This document shows positions 40,503 to 51,680 of a stretch of DNA of 64,000 nucleotides, piece by piece. Each line of letters begins with the position of its first letter. Position 1 is the first letter of the stretch. Below the pieces are notes generated by a model, which was not told the origin of the DNA, searched no databases, and saw only the letters and a program-made list of their open reading frames with translations. A program made the position numbers and the translations under genes. This DNA comes from Psychrobacter namhaensis. GTDB lineage: Bacteria; Pseudomonadota; Gammaproteobacteria; Pseudomonadales; Moraxellaceae. The stretch is from contig NZ_JABASS010000010.1 of NCBI RefSeq assembly GCF_016107545.1, forward strand, positions 37,527 through 101,526. The letters run 5' to 3'.

Positions 40503-41432
40503 TTAGTTGTCAAATTGTTTCTGACACAGCTCCATAAAGGCACGACCGTATTGGCGAATCTCTGCGTCATCACGTACGGCCATCCAACTGGTGAAGCGGC
40601 CAAAATGATCCACTGGAATGGCCGTTAAGTTTTGATAGTGGCTCGGCTCAAATGCCATTTCTGCGATAATACCAATGCCTAAACCAAGACCCACGTAGGT
40701 GCTGATCACATCAGCATCGAGCGCTGCTATGACGATATCTGGCTCTAAGCCGGCTTCCTCAAAAGTCTTGTCAATCGCCCCGCGTCCCGTAAAGCCGCCG
40801 TGATAGGTGACAATGGGGTAGCTGGCAAGAGTTGGTAAGTCAATAGACGCTTGGTTGGCAAGTTCATGATCGCTTGGTACGATGACGCGATGCGTCCAGT
40901 CATAGTATCGGTAGCATCTGAGGTAACTGTTATGAAGTAGAGACTCGGTGGCAATACCAATGTCCGCTTGACCACGAATGACCATCTGCGCGATGGTCTC
41001 AGGATCTGCTTGTTGGAGGATCAAATTGACCTTAGGAAAACGATCTTTGAATTCTTTGACCACTTGTGGCAACACATAACGCGCCTGCGTGTGAGTGGTG
41101 GCAATGGTTAGTGTGCCGATATTTGGATTGTTAAAATCAAGGCTAAGGTTTTCAATCGTACGGATTTCAGCAAATATCGATTCGATGTGCGGCATGAGGG
41201 CTGTGCCCATAGAAGTCAAGCCGGTTAGCCGTTTGCCTTGACGAATGAAAACTTCGGTTTTAAGTTGATTCTCAAGCGCAGCAATGTGTTTTGACAAGCT
41301 CGATTGACTGGTGTGCAGTACTGTCGCTGCTTGGCTTAAGTTATAGCCATTAATCACCGTATGCCATACTGTCTCCAGCTGTTTGAGCTGAATTTGTAAA
41401 TGCCGCTGATTGACCACTACATCGATTGCCAT
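40503..41432 (-). CDS. CysB-like LysR-family regulator
   Basis: LysR helix-turn-helix at about residues 18-75 (NLSQAATVLHTSQSSLSKHIAALENQL), then a ligand domain close to CysB/Cbl: IATTHTQARYVLP, VIRGQADIGIATE, IVTYHGGFTGR and ALDADVISTYVGLGLGIGIIAEMA. CysB proteins respond to N-acetylserine/sulfate status and control sulfur assimilation. It may be the CysB of this organism or a paralogue. Upstream of gcd on the same strand with a 205-bp gap, so co-transcription is uncertain. 309 residues, slightly short of E. coli CysB (324) at the C-terminus. Confidence 0.9.
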   Translation of the reverse strand: MAIDVVVNQRHLQIQLKQLETVWHTVINGYNLSQAATVLHTSQSSLSKHIAALENQLKTEVFIRQGKRLTGLTSMGTALMPHIESIFAEIRTIENLSLDFNNPNIGTLTIATTHTQARYVLPQVVKEFKDRFPKVNLILQQADPETIAQMVIRGQADIGIATESLLHNSYLRCYRYYDWTHRVIVPSDHELANQASIDLPTLASYPIVTYHGGFTGRGAIDKTFEEAGLEPDIVIAALDADVISTYVGLGLGIGIIAEMAFEPSHYQNLTAIPVDHFGRFTSWMAVRDDAEIRQYGRAFMELCQKQFDN

Positions 41433-41640
41433 TATTGAATCCTATTGTGTAAATATACAAACCCTGTCTGTATACATAAAATGAAAAGGTAAAAATATGT
41501 CGTAAAGGAGTAGTGTAAAACAAAGTTATTATTCTTGTATATAATAAATAGCTATCAATTTATAATAATTGGGAATATAGAGTTTCTCATTTATTTAAAG
41601 ATAAGCAGGAATGATGGGAAATAAGCGGCCCTGACTGCAT

Positions 41641-41674
41641 AAAAAAACCGCTGTCTTCTAGAAGACAGCGGTTT
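41641..41674 (-). terminator. Intrinsic terminator after katG
   Basis: AAACCGCTGTCTTC (41645-41658) and its complement (41661-41674) form a 14-bp stem; the minus-strand product ends in seven T. Confidence 0.92.
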
Positions 41675-41718
41675 ATCGATTGTACATTCAATCACTAAGG
41701 TTGGAGTGAATTAATACC

Positions 41719-44655
<2,937 letters not shown>

Positions 44656-46317
44656 ATGTCTGCTGTCAAATCTGTACCACCCAACCAAACCGTTGCCAAA
44701 AAATCATGGGGTGAGGCGGCGAAAGCGTATCTCGATCGCCGCGCTATTATCATGTTGTTTTTGGGCTTTGTTGCTGGCATTCCAATTCTGCTTATTTTTT
44801 CAAGTTTGTCACTATGGCTTCGTGAAGCAGGTATCGATCGCAGCGTCGTGACCATGTTTAGCTGGGCCGCCTTGGGTTACTCGTTCAAATTTATTTGGGC
44901 GCCGCTGGTCGATGCGGTACCGCTGCCTATATTAACTAAATTATTGGGTCGTCGCCGCAGCTGGATATTGGTCGCTCAATTACTGATTATTCTGGCCATT
45001 TGTTTGATGGCTAGTGTCAATCCAGTCGATGAAAGCAGTCTGGTTTGGATGGCAGTTGGTGCCGTCCTGCTTGGTTTTTCTTCTGCCACGCAAGACATCG
45101 TCATCGATGCGTACCGTATCGAGCTTGCACCGCCAAGTTTACAGTCTGTACTATCGGCGATGTATACGGCGGGCTATCGCTTGGGTATGATTGTTGCGGG
45201 CGCAGGCGCTTTGTACTTAGCAGACTATTTTGGCTCGACAGAAGCACTTTATAGCTATGAGGCGTGGCGTAATACCTACTGGATTATGGCGGGTGTTATG
45301 GGGATTGGTGTGGTCACTACGCTCATCATTCATGAGCCGGTGAGTGAGCAGGTACGTGTCCCGCGCCAGACGTCAGACTACACGCGTTTGGTCTTGGTCT
45401 TTGCTTTATCAGTGATTGGTTTTGTCATGGTGTTTGCCAATGTTGGGGCCATACTGCCTGATACTGAAAGCGCGCTATGGGGCTTTTTAATTGAAATGGT
45501 GCATTTGGCGTTGAGTTTGACTACCGCGTTAGTCATTGGTTATGCACTAGTAAAAGTCGGCGTGGTCAAAGAAGAGGTAGCAAGAGCGACATGGATCGAG
45601 CCTATTGCAGATTTTTTTCGTCGTTACGGCAAAAAAGCCCTGTTACTGCTGGCGCTGATTGGTCTCTACCGCATATCTGATATCGTCGCTGGCGTGATCT
45701 CCAACGTTTTTTATCTCGATATGGGCTTTACTAAAACAGATATTGCCAACGCTGTGAAGTTAGTTGGGGTCGTTATGGTGATTGCGGGCGGCTTTTTAGG
45801 TGGCCTCATGGCGCAAAAGCTGCGCATGATGCAAGCGATGATGGTCGGCGCGATTTTGGCCTGTGTGACCAACTTATTGTTTGTGCTGTTGACTTATCAT
45901 CAAGGCAGCTTGCCTGTGATGTACATGGCGGTGATTTTTGATAATTTAGCGGCAGGATTGGCCAGTGCGGTCTTTATCGCCTTCTTATCCGCACTGACGT
46001 CTATTCGTTTTACGGCGGTACAGTACGCCATCTTTTCATCGCTTATGACCTTACTGCCGAAAGTATTGGGCGGTTATTCAGGTACTATTGTTGATAATAT
46101 GGGTTATCCATTCTTCTTTATTTTCACCTTTGCCATCGGTATTCCAATTTTGGTGCTGATTTATCTGGTTGATAAACATATCGTCATTGGTGACAACGAT
46201 GATATCTACGGGGATAATGATGGCAATGATGACGGTGGTAACGACGTCACCAATAAACTTGCCAAGGCCAATCCGAACTTGACAGATACCAAAGAGCCAC
46301 CACGCGCATCAGAGTAG
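44656..46317 (+). CDS. ampG: AmpG-like muropeptide MFS permease
   Basis: Major facilitator that imports GlcNAc-anhydroMurNAc peptides from the periplasm for recycling. AmpG marks: FGFVAGIPILLIFSSLSLWLREAG-like first helix, SFKFIWAPLVD, LGRRRSWI, FSSATQDIVIDAYRIE, and the late RFTAVQYAIFSSLMTLLPKVLGGYSG. About 12-14 membrane segments. Ends in an Asp/Asn/Gly-rich cytoplasmic tail of about 35 residues not usual for the family. ATG at 44656 is preferred over a GTG 6 bp earlier. 553 residues. prmC begins 59 bp later on the same strand. Confidence 0.9.
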   Translation: MSAVKSVPPNQTVAKKSWGEAAKAYLDRRAIIMLFLGFVAGIPILLIFSSLSLWLREAGIDRSVVTMFSWAALGYSFKFIWAPLVDAVPLPILTKLLGRRRSWILVAQLLIILAICLMASVNPVDESSLVWMAVGAVLLGFSSATQDIVIDAYRIELAPPSLQSVLSAMYTAGYRLGMIVAGAGALYLADYFGSTEALYSYEAWRNTYWIMAGVMGIGVVTTLIIHEPVSEQVRVPRQTSDYTRLVLVFALSVIGFVMVFANVGAILPDTESALWGFLIEMVHLALSLTTALVIGYALVKVGVVKEEVARATWIEPIADFFRRYGKKALLLLALIGLYRISDIVAGVISNVFYLDMGFTKTDIANAVKLVGVVMVIAGGFLGGLMAQKLRMMQAMMVGAILACVTNLLFVLLTYHQGSLPVMYMAVIFDNLAAGLASAVFIAFLSALTSIRFTAVQYAIFSSLMTLLPKVLGGYSGTIVDNMGYPFFFIFTFAIGIPILVLIYLVDKHIVIGDNDDIYGDNDGNDDGGNDVTNKLAKANPNLTDTKEPPRASE

Positions 46318-46376
46318 CGGACGGACTCAGTAGTACGTTAGTTTGTTTATCACCTACAATATTTAAAGAGTAATTT

Positions 46377-47249
46377 ATGACCACAGTAACCATTCGTCAA
46401 ATAAAGCAGCACATTCAGCAACTGACGAATGGCGACACGGATAATCAGTTACCGTCGTTTTGGCTAACGGATTGGTTACTCCATGTCATTCATAAACCTG
46501 CGCTGTTTTTACTCACTGATGAAGGCTATGAGCTGACGAGTAGTGAGCTTATGCAGTTCAATGCGGGTGTGGTTAAAATGCAGCAAGGGACGCCACTGGC
46601 CTATTTAACGGGTCAGCAAGCGTTTTGGTCCCTTAACTTTACTGTCAATGAGCATACGCTGATACCTCGGCCTGATACGGAAGTATTGGTCGAGCAAGTA
46701 TTAGGCTGGATAAGTACTCAGCCAACGTGTACCAGTAAGAAACAACTACTTGATTTAGGCACTGGCTCAGGTTGTATTGCCATCAGTCTTGCGCATGAAT
46801 TAAAGCATGATAATTGGCAAGTGGTGGCGGTTGATTTATCGCAAGAAGCGCTTAACGTTGCTCGGCATAATGCCGTTGTCAATGATGTCGCCAACATTGA
46901 ATTCATACAAAGCAGCTGGTATAACGAGCTTTTTATGTATGAGAAAAATTCATTCGATGTCATCGTCTCCAATCCCCCTTACATCGATGAGGCAGACGCG
47001 CATTTAGCACAGCTAAAAGCCGAACCTATCAGTGCGCTAAGTGCACCCAAGCAGGGTTTGGCTGATATCGAACATATCGTAGAGCAAGCATTACCTTATT
47101 TACGCGTAGGGGGGCTGCTAGCGATTGAACACGGTTTCGACCAAGGCGCTGCTGTCCGTCACATGTTTTTGGATAATGGTTTTGAGTCCGTCAAGACGGT
47201 GCAAGATTATGGCGGTAATGATCGCGTGACGCTTGGCCAGAGTCAATAA
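46377..47249 (+). CDS. prmC: Release factor glutamine N5-methyltransferase PrmC (HemK)
   Basis: SAM-dependent methylation of the GGQ glutamine in RF1/RF2. Signatures: N-terminal helical domain, IPRPDTEVLVEQVL, LDLGTGSGCIAISLA (SAM) and VSNPPYIDEAD (NPPY catalytic). 290 residues, normal. AAAGAG site. prfA, commonly beside prmC, is not in the window; instead a MoeB/ThiF-type gene follows about 150 bp later. Confidence 0.96.
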   Translation: MTTVTIRQIKQHIQQLTNGDTDNQLPSFWLTDWLLHVIHKPALFLLTDEGYELTSSELMQFNAGVVKMQQGTPLAYLTGQQAFWSLNFTVNEHTLIPRPDTEVLVEQVLGWISTQPTCTSKKQLLDLGTGSGCIAISLAHELKHDNWQVVAVDLSQEALNVARHNAVVNDVANIEFIQSSWYNELFMYEKNSFDVIVSNPPYIDEADAHLAQLKAEPISALSAPKQGLADIEHIVEQALPYLRVGGLLAIEHGFDQGAAVRHMFLDNGFESVKTVQDYGGNDRVTLGQSQ

Positions 47250-47357
47250 GCAGATAGCTGACAATCATCGCTTTAATAGATAATGATCATCGTTGAAGAT
47301 TTTTTAATTGATAGTCTCTTTTAATCAGTAGTCAGTTTTATCATAATAAAGTTGTTT

Positions 47358-47393
47358 AATCATCGGTTTCAAATAAATCATAGGTTTCAAATA
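47358..47393 (+). repeat. 18-bp tandem direct repeat just before the MoeB-like start
   Basis: AATCATCGGTTTCAAATA (47358-47375) is followed directly by AATCATAGGTTTCAAATA (47376-47393), one mismatch. It ends 3 bp before the likely ATG at 47397. Confidence 0.85.
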
Positions 47394-47396
47394 AGT

Positions 47397-48191
47397 ATGA
47401 CGCACTCACTCGAGACAGGGCAGTTATTAGATGAAGAGTTGCTGCGTTATGCGCGGCAAATATTGCTTGATGGCTGGGATATTGATGCTCAGCTAAGATT
47501 GAAGTCTGCGCGCGTGGTAATCATTGGTGCAGGTGGCCTCGGTTGTCCCGCTTCTGAGACCTTGGTGCGAGCAGGACTGGGACAGGTTCATCTGATTGAT
47601 GATGATGTGATTGAGGCGAGTAATTTACAGCGGCAAACGTTGTTTTTGCCCGAAAATATCGGTCAACCCAAAGCCCAGACAGCGGCGACAATGCTAAAGC
47701 TTATCAACCCATTGATAACGGCGCACGGTACGGTGGCACGATTGAATGAAGACAACGCTTATGAGTTGCTCGATATGGCAGTGAGTAAGCCTGATTTACT
47801 CTTAGACTGTACGGATAATTTTGCCACGCGTGACATTATCAATCGCATCAGTGTGCGCTATCAAATTCCGCTATTGTCGGCTTCAGCGATTGCAATGCAA
47901 GGGCAGTTGGCGTTGTTTGAACCGCATCTAAATACGGGTTGCTATCACTGTGTGTTTGGTTCAGTGGTACTTGATGAAGCAAGTGATGAGCGTACTTGCG
48001 CCAATTCAGGCGTGCTTGCCAGTACCACGGCCATTATGGGCAACCTACAGTCCAATGCCGCCTTGCAATACTTGGGATTAACCAAAAATCCACTGACAAA
48101 CAAGCTGCTACTATGGGATGGTAAGCAGATGCAGCAACGGCTGATGGGTTATCGCAAAGATCTAGAGTGTCCTGTCTGTAGCAGTCACTAA
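47397..48191 (+). CDS. moeB: MoeB/ThiF-family adenylyltransferase
   Basis: E1-like enzyme that adenylates the C-terminal glycine of a sulfur-carrier protein (MoaD or ThiS). Marks: RYARQILLDGWD, VVIIGAGGLGCPASETLVRAG (nucleotide), DDVIEASNLQRQTLF (Arg finger), DCTDNFATRD, and zinc cysteines in HCVFG/ERTCANSG and CPVC near the end. The xanthine dehydrogenase of this window needs molybdopterin, so MoeB fits, but ThiF cannot be excluded. ATG at 47397 is the conserved start; the open frame continues upstream only through the 18-bp repeat. 264 residues. Confidence 0.88.
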   Translation: MTHSLETGQLLDEELLRYARQILLDGWDIDAQLRLKSARVVIIGAGGLGCPASETLVRAGLGQVHLIDDDVIEASNLQRQTLFLPENIGQPKAQTAATMLKLINPLITAHGTVARLNEDNAYELLDMAVSKPDLLLDCTDNFATRDIINRISVRYQIPLLSASAIAMQGQLALFEPHLNTGCYHCVFGSVVLDEASDERTCANSGVLASTTAIMGNLQSNAALQYLGLTKNPLTNKLLLWDGKQMQQRLMGYRKDLECPVCSSH

Positions 48192-48267
48192 TCTTTATTG
48201 AACACTGACTGTTTAACGCATGCTTGCCTGTCCTTTAACCTTCTTTTTATTACCATAGTTGTTTTTT

Positions 48268-49620
48268 ATGAAAATTCATCGTCCGCATTTATTAAAGCAC
48301 ACTTTTAATGTTGTGAATCGTGTTCGCCAGACGGCGAGTGTTGCTGGTCTATCGGCGCTAAGAGTCGCCAAAGGTGAAAAGCCTGACGCGATGCTACTCA
48401 AAGAGACGTTTGAGCAGTTAGGTACGACATATATCAAAATTGGTCAGTTTATTGCCAGTACGCCCTCACTGTTTCCACGTGATTATGTCACCGCGTTCCA
48501 GAGCTGTTTGGATCAAACCACGCCATTGTCTTACGCTTATATTGAGCAAGTATTAACAGACGAGTTGGCGATTGATGGTCTGACGCTTGACGAGATGTTC
48601 GCCCATATTGACTCAGAACCGTTAGCATCAGCCTCTATCGCTCAAGTCCATGCGGCACGTCTACACAACGGTGATGAGGTGGTGCTAAAAGTACAAAAAC
48701 CTGGTGTCGAGACCATCATGCAGACGGATTTAGGCGTCTTGCATGGTGTCACCAAATTGCTTGAGATACTGATGCCATCGATGAAGTTTGCCAGCATCGC
48801 GCCGATTATCGATGAGATCCGTCTGCGTATGCTTGCTGAGACAGATTTTATCGCTGAGGCGCAGAATATTCGAGATTTTCAGCAGTTTTTAGCGGTATCA
48901 GGGAATACCCGTGTGGTGGCCCCAAAAGTATACGAGGCGCTAACGACCAAGCGGGTACTGACCATGAGTCGCTTATACGGCGTCTCTATGGTAGATGAGT
49001 CGCTAATGCGTCAGTACTGCACGGATCCTGCGCAAGTTATGGCAGATACTTTAAATACATGGTTTGCCAGTCTTATGCTGTGCAATAGTTTCCACGCTGA
49101 TTTACACGCTGGGAACTTAATGCTACTGACTGATGGTCGCATTGGCTTTTTGGACTTTGGTATCGTTGGCAAGTTAAAAGCAGAAAGCTGGCGCGCGTGT
49201 ATGGGTATGATGCAAGCGATGCAGGACAGTGATTATCAAGCGATGGCGCGCCATATGATCGATATGGAAATGACTCATGGTGGCAATCAGGTGGACGTGG
49301 TGGCGCTGGGGGATGATTTACAGCGTATGATGAAAAATATCATGGCAGAAGACAAAGCCTTTACTAGCGGTGTGCCTTTTAACAGTAAAGAGCAAGCCGA
49401 TGAGCTTAATACAATGATGCTTGAGATTGTCGAAGTGGGTAAGCGTCACGGTATTCACTTTCCCCGTGACTTTGCTTTGTTGACCAAGCAGATGCTCTAT
49501 TTTGATCGCTTTATGCGTACACTTGCGCCTGACATGGATATGTTCAACGATCAGCGCGTACAAATGCTCGGACAAACAAAGACCGAGACGGATACAGCGT
49601 CAACGTTGGATGTGTCCTAA
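48268..49620 (+). CDS. ABC1/AarF/UbiB-family atypical kinase
   Basis: Protein-kinase-like ATPase of the UbiB/COQ8 group. Visible are the KxGQ-type motif (TYIKIGQFIASTPSLFPRDY), an Ala-rich loop (SASIAQVHAARL), the lysine in VVLKVQKPG, catalytic-loop FHADLHAGNLMLL and metal-binding FLDFGIVG. Unlike UbiB itself, the two C-terminal transmembrane helices are not evident, so this may be a paralogue, not the ubiquinone factor. No ubiE or ubiJ nearby. ATG at 48268 (no clear ribosome site). 450 residues. Confidence 0.9.
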   Translation: MKIHRPHLLKHTFNVVNRVRQTASVAGLSALRVAKGEKPDAMLLKETFEQLGTTYIKIGQFIASTPSLFPRDYVTAFQSCLDQTTPLSYAYIEQVLTDELAIDGLTLDEMFAHIDSEPLASASIAQVHAARLHNGDEVVLKVQKPGVETIMQTDLGVLHGVTKLLEILMPSMKFASIAPIIDEIRLRMLAETDFIAEAQNIRDFQQFLAVSGNTRVVAPKVYEALTTKRVLTMSRLYGVSMVDESLMRQYCTDPAQVMADTLNTWFASLMLCNSFHADLHAGNLMLLTDGRIGFLDFGIVGKLKAESWRACMGMMQAMQDSDYQAMARHMIDMEMTHGGNQVDVVALGDDLQRMMKNIMAEDKAFTSGVPFNSKEQADELNTMMLEIVEVGKRHGIHFPRDFALLTKQMLYFDRFMRTLAPDMDMFNDQRVQMLGQTKTETDTASTLDVS

Positions 49621-49713
49621 TTTTTCATAATGTTTTAAATGATCTGCTCGTTACTGCTTTCGACTGTTTTAACACAAAGGATTGTGTGCTAGCTGCCACA
49701 AAATGGCTCTGTC

Positions 49714-50964
49714 ATGATGACTGCTTTCAAAAGCCGTGCGTTTCCTACGATTACCAATGAGACCGCTATTGCTTTTATCGGTCTTTATTGCATGGCAGTG
49801 GTCATGGGTTATGGGCGCTTTTTGTTTACCGCCACCTTGCCTGATATTATGGTGCAACTGTCGTTATCGACGACGATTGCAGGCTGGCTTGCTTCCATCA
49901 ATTACATCGGTTACTTTATCGGCGCACTCATTGCTATGTTTGTCCCTCAGCGCTCGACATGGCAAGCAATGATGCTATGGACGGTGGTGAGTGTCGTGAC
50001 GACGATGCTGCTGGTTGTGCCCGATATGTCATTAAGCCTATGGTATATGATTCGGCTGTTGGCAGGTGTTGCAAGCGGGATAGCGATGATTTTAAGCTCA
50101 TCCTTTGTCATTCAAAGCTTAACCCTTGCACGCCGATCGGTACTCTCAGCAGTACATTATGCCGGTATCGGTGTTGGGATCAGTGCCTCGGCTATATTGA
50201 CTTGGTGGTTATTGGTATTAGGCTATCATTTTGATGTGATTTGGCTAGTGGCGGGGTTGAGTAGCCTGCCGCTTTTATGGTTACTCTGTGCCATAAGGCC
50301 CAAGAACTCTGACCCTATCGATTTAAATCATGCCAGTCCGCGCCTCTCACTATATCAAACGTATTTAAGCTTTAAACACGCCTTGTACGAAGCTATTGCG
50401 GGTCATCATAAAGCCATTGCTTTATTGTCAGCAAGCTATGTGCTGGCAGGGTTTGGCTATATTACGTCTGCGACTTTTTTACCTGTTATGGCCGCCCAGC
50501 GCCTCACAACGCAGACGTATGCTGGGCTACTCATTTGGTTGGTTGTGGGTATTTTTGCGATGCTCTCTAACCCCTTATGGGGGGCCCTAGCCAAACGAGT
50601 CGGGGAAATAAAAACCTTAATAGGCTTAACCATATTACAAGCGTTTGGCATGTGTTTGCCGCTCTGGTTTGACGGTGCTGTGGGTCTGTATGGTAATGCC
50701 GCCATTCTAGGGCTGACTTTCGTTGGTATGGTATCAATGACCCTGACGTTGATTAAAAATATCAATCCCGCTTACTCAAATTTGCTCATAGGGCTGGCCA
50801 CACTGGCCTATGCGTTAGGACAGTTTTTAGGGCCATTGGTGACAGTGGGCTTAGCAGGGCAAAACGGCAATTTCAATGCCGGGCTACTCGTTGCCGCTAT
50901 AGGTCTATTTATTGGTTTGATACTACTTTTATTGTTCCGTCGGCAAACCAACCGCGAAAGCTGA
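49714..50964 (+). CDS. YbfB/YjiJ-family MFS transporter
   Basis: About 12 membrane segments. N-terminal FIGLYCMAVVMGYGRFLFTATLPDIM and GWLASINYIGYFIGAL match the YbfB/YjiJ group of MFS proteins, whose substrates are mostly unknown. A second-half motif GFGYITSATFLPVMAA is also typical. 416 residues. Convergent with the Lrp-type regulator, only 10 bp apart, with no obvious terminator between. Confidence 0.87.
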   Translation: MMTAFKSRAFPTITNETAIAFIGLYCMAVVMGYGRFLFTATLPDIMVQLSLSTTIAGWLASINYIGYFIGALIAMFVPQRSTWQAMMLWTVVSVVTTMLLVVPDMSLSLWYMIRLLAGVASGIAMILSSSFVIQSLTLARRSVLSAVHYAGIGVGISASAILTWWLLVLGYHFDVIWLVAGLSSLPLLWLLCAIRPKNSDPIDLNHASPRLSLYQTYLSFKHALYEAIAGHHKAIALLSASYVLAGFGYITSATFLPVMAAQRLTTQTYAGLLIWLVVGIFAMLSNPLWGALAKRVGEIKTLIGLTILQAFGMCLPLWFDGAVGLYGNAAILGLTFVGMVSMTLTLIKNINPAYSNLLIGLATLAYALGQFLGPLVTVGLAGQNGNFNAGLLVAAIGLFIGLILLLLFRRQTNRES

Positions 50965-50974
50965 TGAGCATGAC

Positions 50975-51463
50975 CTAAACTACACTACGGCTAAATACTT
51001 CTCGCAACTCAAAACTGGTGTGTACTTGTGCGACGCCTTCGATACGATTTAGTCTGTGTAAGAGAAACTCTTCATAATGCGCCATATCACGCACCCGAAC
51101 TTTAATCAGATAATCTTCTGTGCGACCAGTGACAATACTACAGCTGACGACTTCATCAAAGCTTTGGATCTTCGTTTCAAATTGCTCAAAGCGCTCGGCA
51201 GTATGACGGTCCATACTAATCGCAATAAAGACCGCTAGTGGGTAGCCCAGTTGTTGTGCATCCGTTTTGGTATGATAGCCGGTAATAATCCCTGCCTCCT
51301 CTAAACGTTTAATACGGCGCGCGCAAGGAGTGGCTGATAAGTTGACGCGTTCGGCAAGCTCAGTAATACTCATGCGTGCCTGCGTTTGTAATAAGCGTAA
51401 TAACTGTCTATCGGTCTCATCTATATCGGCTAAGAGTTCATTATCAGAATGGCTGTTTGGCAT
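50975..51463 (-). CDS. Lrp/AsnC-family transcription regulator
   Basis: N-terminal helix-turn-helix (DETDRQLLRLLQTQARMSITELAERVNLSATPCARRIKRLEEAGII) and C-terminal RAM effector domain (GYPLAVFIAISMDRH; VVSCSIVTGRTEDYLIKVRVRD). 162 residues. Members sense amino acids, often leucine. It is divergent from leuA, separated by about 215 bp, so regulation of leuA or of the adjacent MFS gene is plausible but not shown. Confidence 0.93.
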   Translation of the reverse strand: MPNSHSDNELLADIDETDRQLLRLLQTQARMSITELAERVNLSATPCARRIKRLEEAGIITGYHTKTDAQQLGYPLAVFIAISMDRHTAERFEQFETKIQSFDEVVSCSIVTGRTEDYLIKVRVRDMAHYEEFLLHRLNRIEGVAQVHTSFELREVFSRSVV

Positions 51464-51680
51464 AATATGCTAATTTATTAGTGCATTTATCTAATTATAG
51501 GCAGTTATCAGATGTTTTTCACTAAAAAGGTTAGGTTTTTAATGACAGAAAGCTGATTTCTGTGCTAAAAATTTTGATATTATAATGGTATAAGTATGGG
51601 TTGTCTCGTATGATAAACAGATGGTCTCATCGCAGCCTTCAGCCAAAAATATAAATGCCCACCTCATCTAAGGATTGATT

